Assembly (NCBI GenBank): GCA_937893205.1
Contig: CALBJU010000133.1
Location: forward strand, 1 to 6,717
Length of the DNA stretch: 6,717 nt
Direction of reading: 5' to 3'
Source of the DNA: an uncultured Bacteroidota bacterium
Lineage (GTDB): Bacteria; Bacteroidota; Rhodothermia; Rhodothermales; UBA10348
A model generated the notes under the pieces. The model was given only the letters and a program-made list of their open reading frames with translations, did not search any database and was not told the DNA's origin. Below, in pieces: positions 1 through 5,999 of the stretch (position 1 is the first letter of the stretch; each line of letters begins with the position of its first letter). The position numbers and the translations under genes were made by a program.

Positions 1-1
1 C

Positions 2-976
2 ACCCTATTCGTCAACTTTGATTTGTTGACCTACGCGGGGAATCTGGAGAATCTCACTGAAATCGAAACGATGGAGAACTACCGATTCGAGAAGGGAGAT
101 GTAGCTGACGAAAAAAGAGTTGCTGAACTCTTTGAATCATACGGTTTTGACGCCGTCGTACATTTTGCAGCTGAATCTCACGTCGACCGATCCATTCTGG
201 ATCCGACGACCTTTGTGCAAACGAACATCAATGGGACCCTTGTATTGCTAAGGGTGGCACTCTCCAACTGGGAATCAGATTTCAGCAAGTGCCGCTTCCA
301 TCACGTTTCGACTGACGAGGTATTCGGTTCACTGGGCTCAGAGGGTGCTTTCACGCTGGATTCCGCATACGCACCGAGATCACCCTATGCGGCATCGAAG
401 GCCGCGGCTGATCACCTGGTACGTTCATTCGGGGAGACATACGGACTTCCCTACGTTCTTACGAACACTTCCAATAACTATGGGCCCTACCAATTTCCTG
501 AAAAGCTGATTCCGCTGGTCATCAATAATGCGTCTCTGGGTCTCGAAATACCGGTGTATGGAAAGGGAGATAACGTCAGGGACTGGCTTTTCGTCGATGA
601 CCACTGCGAGGCTCTTGATCTGGTATTGAGAAATGGGAAGAACGCGAGCACGTATCTCATTGGAGGACAACAAGAGAGTTCTAATCTGGATCTTATTCAC
701 ATTCTCCTGGATGAGTATGACGTGGGCACGGGAAACCCAAGCGGAGCGAGCAGAGACCTCATTCGATTTGTAAAAGATCGCCCGGGACATGATTTCAGGT
801 ACGCGATTGATAATTCCCGAATACAGGTTGAGCTGGGCTGGACGCCCTCCCATGATCTAAAGGATGGTCTCAAAAAAACCGTAGACTGGTATCTCTCGAA
901 CGAAGCCTGGCTGAAAAGCGTTCAAGACGAGAGCTACAAGTCCTACTACGAGAGCCAATACGGGTCACGTGAGTAA
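2..976 (+). CDS. rfbB: dTDP-glucose 4,6-dehydratase, 5' partial
   Basis: This is an extended short-chain dehydrogenase that converts dTDP-glucose to dTDP-4-keto-6-deoxyglucose with bound NAD+, the second step of dTDP-deoxysugar synthesis in the cytoplasm. The frame is open from the window edge. It reads VNFDLLTYAGNLENL, which matches the part of RmlB just after the first Rossmann strand and helix. The GxxGxxG NAD-binding loop (about 25-30 residues) therefore lies upstream of the window, and the TTG at 23 is not the real start. In the 324 visible residues, HFAAESHVDRS is followed by the catalytic STDE triad region (T104, D105, E106) and the YAASK motif (Y129, K133). NNYGPYQFPEKLIP, RDWLFVDDH and the C-terminal DRPGHDFRYAID substrate-domain motifs come next. 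All catalytic residues expected downstream of the cut are present. The gene is followed after 47 bases by rfbA on the same strand. A UDP-glucose or CDP-glucose dehydratase is less likely given the motif set and the rfbA neighbour. Confidence 0.95.
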   Translation, partial: TLFVNFDLLTYAGNLENLTEIETMENYRFEKGDVADEKRVAELFESYGFDAVVHFAAESHVDRSILDPTTFVQTNINGTLVLLRVALSNWESDFSKCRFHHVSTDEVFGSLGSEGAFTLDSAYAPRSPYAASKAAADHLVRSFGETYGLPYVLTNTSNNYGPYQFPEKLIPLVINNASLGLEIPVYGKGDNVRDWLFVDDHCEALDLVLRNGKNASTYLIGGQQESSNLDLIHILLDEYDVGTGNPSGASRDLIRFVKDRPGHDFRYAIDNSRIQVELGWTPSHDLKDGLKKTVDWYLSNEAWLKSVQDESYKSYYESQYGSRE

Positions 977-1014
977 GTTGTTGTGTACCTTCGCGAGGTC
1001 ATTCCGTACTAATT

Positions 1015-1020
1015 GAGAGG
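1015..1020 (+). promoter_or_regulatory. Shine-Dalgarno-like site of rfbA
   Basis: GAGAGG lies three bases before the ATG at 1024. The spacing is shorter than usual, but this is the only purine-rich stretch near the start. It supports ATG 1024, where the protein begins MKGVVLAGG as the family does. Confidence 0.45.
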
Positions 1021-1023
1021 TCT

Positions 1024-1776
1024 ATGAAAGGTGTGGTTTTGGCCGGGGGCACCGGCAGCAGACTCTATCCGTTGACTCGGGTCACCAACAAGCATTTATT
1101 GCCGGTTGGTCGCTATCCGATGATTTATCATCCTCTCATGAGGCTTCGAAGGGCGGGAATCCTCGAAGTGGTCATCGTGACGAGCCCCGAACACATGGGA
1201 GACGTCGTCAATCTTCTCGGAAGTGGCTCTCGATTGGGACTGGACCTTACGTACCGAGTTCAGGATGAGCCGGGAGGCATCGCGCAGGCGCTCAATCTGT
1301 GTAAGACGTTTGTTGGAGATTCGTCGTTTATCGTCGCTCTCGGAGACAACATTCTTGGAGAGGACATCACGGACGAAGTAGCAGCCTTTCGCGAGCAGAC
1401 TGCAAAGGGATCGGGTGCACGCGTCTTGCTGAAAGAAGTACACGATCCAGAGCGCTATGGTGTACCCGAAATCGTGGACGGTCGAATCACGCGCGTAGTT
1501 GAAAAACCCGACTCGCCGCCGTCATCCTATTCAGTAATCGGCATCTATTTTTACGATTCCTCTGTTTTTGATCTGATATCGACCCTGACCCCCTCTAGGC
1601 GCGGTGAGCTCGAAATCAGTGATGTCAGCAACATGTATGCCGCCGCGGGCACGTTAACGCACGGTGTTCTGTCGAGTTGGTGGGGTGATGCGGGCACGTT
1701 CGACGGACTCGAAGAGGCTAACAAGCTTTCCCGAGATCTCTTTTACGAAGAGCTGGGAGGCGAGGGCGCGAGATGA
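1024..1776 (+). CDS. rfbA: Glucose-1-phosphate thymidylyltransferase, short form
   Basis: A cytoplasmic sugar-nucleotide transferase that joins glucose-1-phosphate and dTTP to give dTDP-glucose and pyrophosphate, the substrate for RfbB next door. The 250 residues show the nucleotidyltransferase signature LAGGTGSRLYPLT (residues 6-18) with the conserved basic pair R13 and K23 in NKHLLPVG. EPGGIAQAL (82-90) contributes to base and sugar recognition. VALGDNI carries the metal-binding D108, and ERYGVPE (143-149), VEKP (159-162), RRGELEISD (192-200) and WWGDAGT (219-225, second metal ligand D222) follow. The common RmlA is about 290 residues. This protein ends soon after the GDAGT motif, so it lacks the C-terminal helical region that forms the allosteric dTDP-sugar site in the long enzymes. 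NKHLLPV, instead of the NKQMLPV-like sequence of long enzymes, also fits the short class. The stop codon overlaps the start of the cupin gene (ATGA). Another NTP or sugar specificity cannot be excluded from sequence, but the rfbB neighbour favours dTDP-glucose. Confidence 0.92.
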   Translation: MKGVVLAGGTGSRLYPLTRVTNKHLLPVGRYPMIYHPLMRLRRAGILEVVIVTSPEHMGDVVNLLGSGSRLGLDLTYRVQDEPGGIAQALNLCKTFVGDSSFIVALGDNILGEDITDEVAAFREQTAKGSGARVLLKEVHDPERYGVPEIVDGRITRVVEKPDSPPSSYSVIGIYFYDSSVFDLISTLTPSRRGELEISDVSNMYAAAGTLTHGVLSSWWGDAGTFDGLEEANKLSRDLFYEELGGEGAR

Positions 1777-2249
1777 ATTGGAATACGGGATCGATTGAAG
1801 GAGTCGAGCTTAAACCGTTCCAGATCTTCCAGGACGAGAGGGGTTGGCTTTCTGAGATCTTCCGAAGCGATGAAATGCTCCCGGGTGATTTCCCGAGTAT
1901 GGGGTATCTGTCACTCACGAATCCCGGACAATCCCGCGGCCCACACGAACACACCCATCAGACTGATCTGTTCGCGTTCTTTCACGGGTCCTACCGGCTC
2001 TATCTCTGGGACTCTAGAGACAGTTCAGTTTCGAGTGGAGTTAAGCAGGTACTGGAGGTCGGCGCTTCCAATCCCATGGTGGTCAGGATCCCGCCGGGTG
2101 TTGTCCACGCTTATCAGAATATAGGAGAGGATGCAGCCTACGTGCTGAACTTTCCAGATAAGCTCTATGCGGGTGAAGGGAAAAAGGAGCCCGTAGATGA
2201 GATTCGGCACGAAGACGATCCGAGTTCCATGTATTCGATGGAACTCTGA
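1773..2249 (+). CDS. RmlC-like cupin, dTDP-4-dehydrorhamnose 3,5-epimerase family
   Basis: A 158-residue cupin of the dTDP-4-dehydrorhamnose 3,5-epimerase family, probably acting on a dTDP-4-keto-6-deoxysugar made by the two preceding genes. The start is set by the ATGA overlap with rfbA and by GAGGG (1762-1766) six bases upstream. Visible family features are FQDERGWLSEIFR (19-31), the short loop SRGPHEHTHQTD (54-65) with H58 at the place of the RmlC catalytic histidine, LYLWDSR (76-82), IPPGVVHAYQNIG (106-118) and a C-terminal acidic HEDDP segment (146-150). True RmlC enzymes are about 180-190 residues and read GLHYQ followed by a conserved QxKL lysine. Here the corresponding stretch is shorter and reads HQTDL, so the lysine is replaced by D65. 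From memory, a short subfamily with HxKQTDxF and VKIPPGVYHGF shares this change, so it appears to be a subfamily trait and not a lesion. The exact reaction (3,5- or 3-epimerase, or ketoisomerase) is not decidable. FdtA-type 3,4-ketoisomerase is a weaker alternative. Confidence 0.85.
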   Translation: MNWNTGSIEGVELKPFQIFQDERGWLSEIFRSDEMLPGDFPSMGYLSLTNPGQSRGPHEHTHQTDLFAFFHGSYRLYLWDSRDSSVSSGVKQVLEVGASNPMVVRIPPGVVHAYQNIGEDAAYVLNFPDKLYAGEGKKEPVDEIRHEDDPSSMYSMEL

Positions 2250-2254
2250 TACGA

Positions 2255-2947
2255 ATGCTCCTCGTCCTCTTCGATATTGACGGTACGCTGCTGACCTCAA
2301 ATGGAATGGGACGCACCTCCATAAGGCACGCCCTGGAGCAAGTCTACGGTAGAGAATTGTCCACAGATGGGGTCTCTTTCGCGGGACGAACCGATCCTGC
2401 AATCGTTCGGGATATCCTGACAAATGCAGGCTTCTCCACTGAGCGAATAGATGAGCTTATGGAGCGCTGCCTCAAGTGCTACGCCGATCTACTCGAATCT
2501 TCCCTCACGCCAGAGCAGGTGACTCTTCTGCCGGGAGTGCGGGGATTGCTGGATCAGTTTTCCAGCAATCCCCGCACTCAGCTCGGTCTGATTACCGGAA
2601 ACCTCCGATCAACCGCGTATACAAAACTTCGGGCGGGCGGAGTCGCACACTACTTCCCTTTCGGCGCGTTCGGCAGTGATCACGAGGATCGTAAACAACT
2701 TCCGGCTTTCGCTGCAGAAAGAGCGTCCCAATACTGTGATCGCCACTTTGAGCCGCACAATACACTCATTATTGGAGACACGGAGCACGATATAAGTTGC
2801 TCACAATTCTTTGGCGCACAAGCTGTTGCCGTCGCCACCGGTGTCGTCGACTACGAGGTTCTGGAAGAAGCGGGTCCGGTGATCCTTCTGCGGGATTTAG
2901 AAGAGCCCAAAGCATTGTTTGACCTGGTGGAGTCGTTGCTCGACTGA
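2255..2947 (+). CDS. HAD-superfamily hydrolase, phosphoglycolate phosphatase-like
   Basis: A 230-residue haloacid-dehalogenase-type phosphatase, presumed cytoplasmic and Mg-dependent. Motif I is FDIDGTLL with nucleophile D7 and acid/base D9. A helical cap follows (about 15-90), including VSFAGRTDPAIVRDIL. Motif II is LITGN (112-116, T114). The motif III basic residue is R146 or K147 in HEDRKQLP. Motif IV is IIGDTEHD (172-179) with metal-binding D175 and D179. Every catalytic position is intact. SFAGRTDP, the PGVRxLL segment and GAFGSDHEDR are typical of a widespread Gph-like subgroup whose substrate is generally unknown. It starts 5 bases after the cupin stop with no clear Shine-Dalgarno site, which suggests translational coupling. 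This places it in the deoxysugar operon, but a role in sugar-phosphate metabolism is inferred from position only. The CDS contains a perfect 19-bp inverted repeat (2535-2579) covering residues 94-109. Confidence 0.88.
   Translation: MLLVLFDIDGTLLTSNGMGRTSIRHALEQVYGRELSTDGVSFAGRTDPAIVRDILTNAGFSTERIDELMERCLKCYADLLESSLTPEQVTLLPGVRGLLDQFSSNPRTQLGLITGNLRSTAYTKLRAGGVAHYFPFGAFGSDHEDRKQLPAFAAERASQYCDRHFEPHNTLIIGDTEHDISCSQFFGAQAVAVATGVVDYEVLEEAGPVILLRDLEEPKALFDLVESLLD
2535..2579. repeat. Perfect 19-bp inverted repeat with 7-base loop inside a CDS
   Basis: The left arm GAGTGCGGGGATTGCTGGA (2535-2553) is the exact reverse complement of the right arm (2561-2579). The loop is TCAGTTT. Neither the base outside nor the base inside the arms extends the pairing. 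It lies wholly in the HAD hydrolase reading frame, and the frame stays open with all downstream motifs intact. No T-run follows, so it does not look like an intrinsic terminator. The left arm encodes the family-conserved GVRGLL and the right arm encodes SSNPRT in the variable link before the LGLITGN strand. Confidence 0.93.
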
Positions 2948-2988
2948 ATAAACTACCCACGAAAACAGGTCTCTTGGAAGCCGTGTAC

Positions 2989-3504
2989 CTACTGCTGAGA
3001 CGGGGCGTTCGAATCCGGATTGTGCACGCTTGAAAGATGATCGATCAGCGCCTGCGCCGTCCTCTCCACGATCGAGTAGACCCTGTCAAAGCCGCCATCG
3101 CCTCCGTAGTAGGGGTCGGGGACCTGATAATCATCCGGATCGGGATCGTACTTGCGAAAAAGTACAACCCCCTCCTGATGCTGGTCCTCTCGATCATGAA
3201 CCAGGATATCTCGAAGATTACTGTCATCCATCGCAAAAATGTAGTCGAAATCTACCAGGTCCCTTTCTTTGAACTGTCGAGCTCTTTGCCCACTGAGGTC
3301 AACCCGGTGCTTCATCGCAATCTGACGCATTCTCGAGTCCGGTGCCTGGCCAACATGCCACGCGCCGGTACCGGCCGAATCGATGTGAAACAGGTCCTCG
3401 AGGCCCCTCTCTTTCGCCTGACTACGAAATACTCCTTCCGCGAGGGGGCTGCGGCAGATGTTTCCCAGACATACGAATAGTACGCGGACCGGTCCTTGCT
3501 TCAT
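2989..3504 (-). CDS. Low-molecular-weight protein tyrosine phosphatase
   Basis: A cytoplasmic cysteine-dependent phosphatase of the LMW-PTP/arsenate reductase fold, here clearly of the phosphatase type. With the start at 3504 it has 171 residues. VLFVCLGNICRSP carries the P-loop CX5RS (nucleophile C12, R18, S19). HIDSAGTGAWHVGQAPDSR follows, then FDYIFAMDDSN. The general-acid loop is VPDPYYGG (D130, Y132, Y133), and a C-terminal helix ends the fold. The length is slightly above the usual 150-165 because of a polar tail. An in-frame ATG at 3525 would add seven residues (MSTEERD), but it has no visible ribosome site, while ATG 3504 has AGAAGAG six bases upstream and better fits the family's short N-terminus. 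It is the last gene of the minus-strand block, 41-62 bases after the acylase. Some members, such as Wzb and Etp, dephosphorylate tyrosine kinases of polysaccharide export. The facing sugar-nucleotide genes make that thinkable, but no kinase is in view. Confidence 0.92.
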   Translation of the reverse strand: MKQGPVRVLFVCLGNICRSPLAEGVFRSQAKERGLEDLFHIDSAGTGAWHVGQAPDSRMRQIAMKHRVDLSGQRARQFKERDLVDFDYIFAMDDSNLRDILVHDREDQHQEGVVLFRKYDPDPDDYQVPDPYYGGDGGFDRVYSIVERTAQALIDHLSSVHNPDSNAPSQQ

Positions 3505-3510
3505 ATCACG

Positions 3511-3517
3511 CTCTTCT
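3511..3517 (-). promoter_or_regulatory. Shine-Dalgarno-like site favouring the 3504 start
   Basis: On the minus strand AGAAGAG lies six bases before the ATG at 3504. The alternative ATG at 3525 has no comparable purine-rich stretch, so this site decides in favour of the shorter phosphatase. The match to the anti-Shine-Dalgarno sequence is partial. Confidence 0.4.
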
Positions 3518-3566
3518 GTCGACATACGGTTTGGTACGACCCACGATCGCCCGGAATTCTTCTACA

Positions 3567-5993
3567 TTATTGCTCGAAGGACGCCGATAGATCGAGATCA
3601 TAATATTCGAATCCAACATATTTTTGCATATGCGCGTCATAGTTGACTGACATTGGATTTCCGCTCTGCCCCCCTGGATAGATCCCTTTTGCTTGAGGTG
3701 GCGAGGTCGAGAAGTCAACTACGACGCGCCACGACGCGCTCCATGTCACTGGATTCGATTTGGCTGGAGAAAGCGTCTCATTGTATCCGGCAAATGGAAA
3801 TCCCTCGCGCCAAAGTGGCCTGAGCGCCGTTGATCGCGTGAGGTGGCGCACGGTGAGCGTCTGGTGCTCTCCAAGCGGAATCTCTTCATATCCCTCAGCC
3901 TTCCACGTTTCTCCTGAGCGATCCAGCGCCATTCTGAATAGGTCCTCTGCAGATTCCCGATCCGGTGTAGAGATCAGATCGAACCAAATGGAATTTGGAT
4001 CCGAGGCCAGTAAATCGAGGATGCGTATTTCCTTTGGATCGGAGCCCAATCTGAAGACGGGCTCATCCCACATGAGGTCAGTCAGCGAGTCCATAAACCA
4101 TCCGAAAAGGCGCGGTTCTGTCCTGTCAAGGGCCATTACACCGTCGAAGTCAGTCAGGACAGCCTGAATTCGTTGCCCAGCTTCTGACAGCCCATCGATG
4201 GTTCTGATGTGCGGCAGAAATAAACTTGCCTGAACCGCTTTTACATCGGCCTGATAGCTCGCGAGATCTTCTGGAGTGTGCAGTGTCTTCCCTTCGAGTA
4301 GTTCCTCAATCCGGATGGAACGGTAGATGGAGCGCCAGTCCTGACCGAGATAATGGGGATAGCCCTCACTTGCAGGGCGTTGATTGGTCGACGTAAGGAA
4401 GCCCCTCGACGGCGAGATGGAGTGTGGCAGCTCATCAAATGGTACTCGACCGATCCAATCCGTGTCAGATGTTCGACCATCCAATACACCGAATGCATTC
4501 CCGCTTGCTCGGACTGGCAAATATCCGGTCGACCTAATAGCCACAATGCTGTCGCGACCCGCATAGAGAATATTCTGCACCGGGTAATCCCACATCCTGG
4601 TGGCCATTTCAAACTCCTGGTAGTTCGTGGCCCTGTTCATGTCCCATAGTGCGGCGAACGTCGTTCCGAACTCATGCCCCACCCACTTTATCGCATAATC
4701 GCCGTCCTCTCGCTCTTGAATTGGGCCGTGATGACTATAAAGAACAGTCTCGACAACAGGATCGGCTCCTCTTACCAGAATGGTGTCGACACTTGCGGAT
4801 AGTTCAATCCACTCATCGTCAAAGAGGTAATGAGTCCTGGAATCATCGAGTTGAACGCGGTAGTAGTCGATCTGGTCGGATCCGGTATTGGTGAATGTCC
4901 AGGCTGTTGTCGGGGTTATCCCCTCAACTATGGCCGGGACGGCCGGAAATGTCACGCCATAAATGTTAGTCTGCGGCGTCACGATATGCGCCTCATACCA
5001 GATGGCAGGGAGTGACAGTGCAAGGTGCATATCTCCCGCCAGTATGGGCATACCGGTTGTCGAGCGTGATCCGGATACCGCCCAATTGTTGGATCCCTTT
5101 CCTTCCACGTAGCCCTCAGAAAACGGAACGAAGGGCGACGAGCCGTCCCGTGGACCGATGTCGTGACCAACAATCGCCTCGCGCACGCTCGACCATTCAT
5201 CGGGCAGTGACCCGGGCATGCTGGCCACAGATCTCCCCGATATGGAGGCCTGACCTGCCGCCCAACTAGAGTGCTCGGGCGGTACAATGGGATTCTCCCA
5301 ATTTGAAAATCTCGGATACAGTTCGGAAAAAGATTCTGGGCCCATCTCTGTCCTGATTCGCTCCAACCCAATATCGGAGGACTTGAAACTCAGGTCGTAG
5401 GCCATGTACGTGAAGAGGCTGAGGGTGAACTCCGCTGAGAACGTCTCTGGAGGCTCCGCTCCGAGGAGCCGATATTCTAGTGGATAATCGGAAACGTCCA
5501 TATGGCTGATGTAGGCATTTGCACCAAGAGCGTACCACGTAACCACCTCCGCCTCACGCGGAGTCTGGTCGGCCAGTATCGCGGTGTTTTTCCTGACAGC
5601 CTGTGGAATTCCGAGTCCTATGAAGTGCTGATCGGTCGCAATAGCCCCAGGTCCCATCAGTTCTGCGAGTGTGCCCGTGGTGACCCGATGAATAAAATCC
5701 ATCTCGAAAAGGCGATCTCGTGCGACTATATAGCCTAGAGCAATCGTCGCGTCCTTGTCGCTTTCTGCGAAAATATGTGGAACGCCTCGTTCATCGAACC
5801 TGACGTTGACCACTGCATCCATTCCCTCGATGGCCATCTCGCCGGAGACGTGCCCACGCGCTAAACGAGCTGTCGACCAGACCCCATCCATTGGATCAAA
5901 AATCGGACCTATCAACAGGCCTCCAGCTACGGGAATCTGAAGCGCGAACAACACGATCCCCAGGACCGCCAATCTTACCAGGAAGGCCATCAT
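3567..5993 (-). CDS. Penicillin acylase family protein (Ntn-hydrolase)
   Basis: An 808-residue precursor of the penicillin G acylase/AHL acylase family, which hydrolyses amide bonds after self-cleavage into alpha and beta chains. Residues 4-30 form one strongly hydrophobic segment after a single arginine (R7). This is a signal or membrane anchor without a lipobox cysteine, so the enzyme is likely periplasmic. The alpha region has VRFDERGVPHIFAES (64-78) and the LGYIVARDRLFEMD helix (86-99). A spacer ends at KG(300). The mature beta chain should start at S301 in GSNNWAVSGSRS, followed by LAGDMHLALSLPAIWY (318-333), the family's LAnDxHL motif. TSTNQRP supplies N537, the probable oxyanion asparagine. 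YRSIRIEELL (557-566) and PGGQSGNPMS (773-782) are also typical. All core residues are present, so it should be active. Substrate cannot be read from sequence: beta-lactam side chains, acyl-homoserine lactones and other amides are all possible. It starts 6 bases after the ParA-like stop with no clear ribosome site of its own. MM at the start leaves a one-codon ambiguity. Confidence 0.93.
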   Translation of the reverse strand: MMAFLVRLAVLGIVLFALQIPVAGGLLIGPIFDPMDGVWSTARLARGHVSGEMAIEGMDAVVNVRFDERGVPHIFAESDKDATIALGYIVARDRLFEMDFIHRVTTGTLAELMGPGAIATDQHFIGLGIPQAVRKNTAILADQTPREAEVVTWYALGANAYISHMDVSDYPLEYRLLGAEPPETFSAEFTLSLFTYMAYDLSFKSSDIGLERIRTEMGPESFSELYPRFSNWENPIVPPEHSSWAAGQASISGRSVASMPGSLPDEWSSVREAIVGHDIGPRDGSSPFVPFSEGYVEGKGSNNWAVSGSRSTTGMPILAGDMHLALSLPAIWYEAHIVTPQTNIYGVTFPAVPAIVEGITPTTAWTFTNTGSDQIDYYRVQLDDSRTHYLFDDEWIELSASVDTILVRGADPVVETVLYSHHGPIQEREDGDYAIKWVGHEFGTTFAALWDMNRATNYQEFEMATRMWDYPVQNILYAGRDSIVAIRSTGYLPVRASGNAFGVLDGRTSDTDWIGRVPFDELPHSISPSRGFLTSTNQRPASEGYPHYLGQDWRSIYRSIRIEELLEGKTLHTPEDLASYQADVKAVQASLFLPHIRTIDGLSEAGQRIQAVLTDFDGVMALDRTEPRLFGWFMDSLTDLMWDEPVFRLGSDPKEIRILDLLASDPNSIWFDLISTPDRESAEDLFRMALDRSGETWKAEGYEEIPLGEHQTLTVRHLTRSTALRPLWREGFPFAGYNETLSPAKSNPVTWSASWRVVVDFSTSPPQAKGIYPGGQSGNPMSVNYDAHMQKYVGFEYYDLDLSASFEQ

Positions 5994-5999
5994 AGAACT

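Noticed and set aside
23..25. TTG as the start codon of the dTDP-glucose dehydratase
   Set aside because: The frame is open to the window edge and the residues before it (TLFVNFDL) align with the normal RmlB N-terminal region, so the gene is cut by the edge.
425..853. 142-codon open frame on the minus strand
   Set aside because: It is fully antisense to the dehydratase gene, which has clear family motifs. The translated frame resembles no domain I know.
988..1000. ACCT/AGGT mini-hairpin between rfbB and rfbA as an attenuator
   Set aside because: The stem has only four base pairs and no T-tract or other regulatory context.
2025..2423. 132-codon minus-strand frame across the cupin-HAD junction
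   Set aside because: It is antisense to two well-supported genes and shows no recognisable domain.
3364..3375. 12-base perfect palindrome GCCGGTACCGGC
   Set aside because: Roughly one palindrome of this length is expected by chance in a window this size, and it lies in the conserved SAGTGAW coding stretch of the phosphatase.
3037..3480. 147-codon open frame on the plus strand
   Set aside because: It is antisense to the tyrosine phosphatase, whose P-loop and DPYY motifs are unmistakable. It is a shadow frame.
5452..5470. Six-base inverted repeat GGCTCC/GGAGCC with a 7-base loop in the acylase gene
   Set aside because: It is short, intragenic, without a T-tract, and within chance expectation.
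5547..5563. Six-base inverted repeat CTCCGC/GCGGAG with a 5-base loop in the acylase gene
   Set aside because: It is of the same chance class as other short hairpins in coding sequence.
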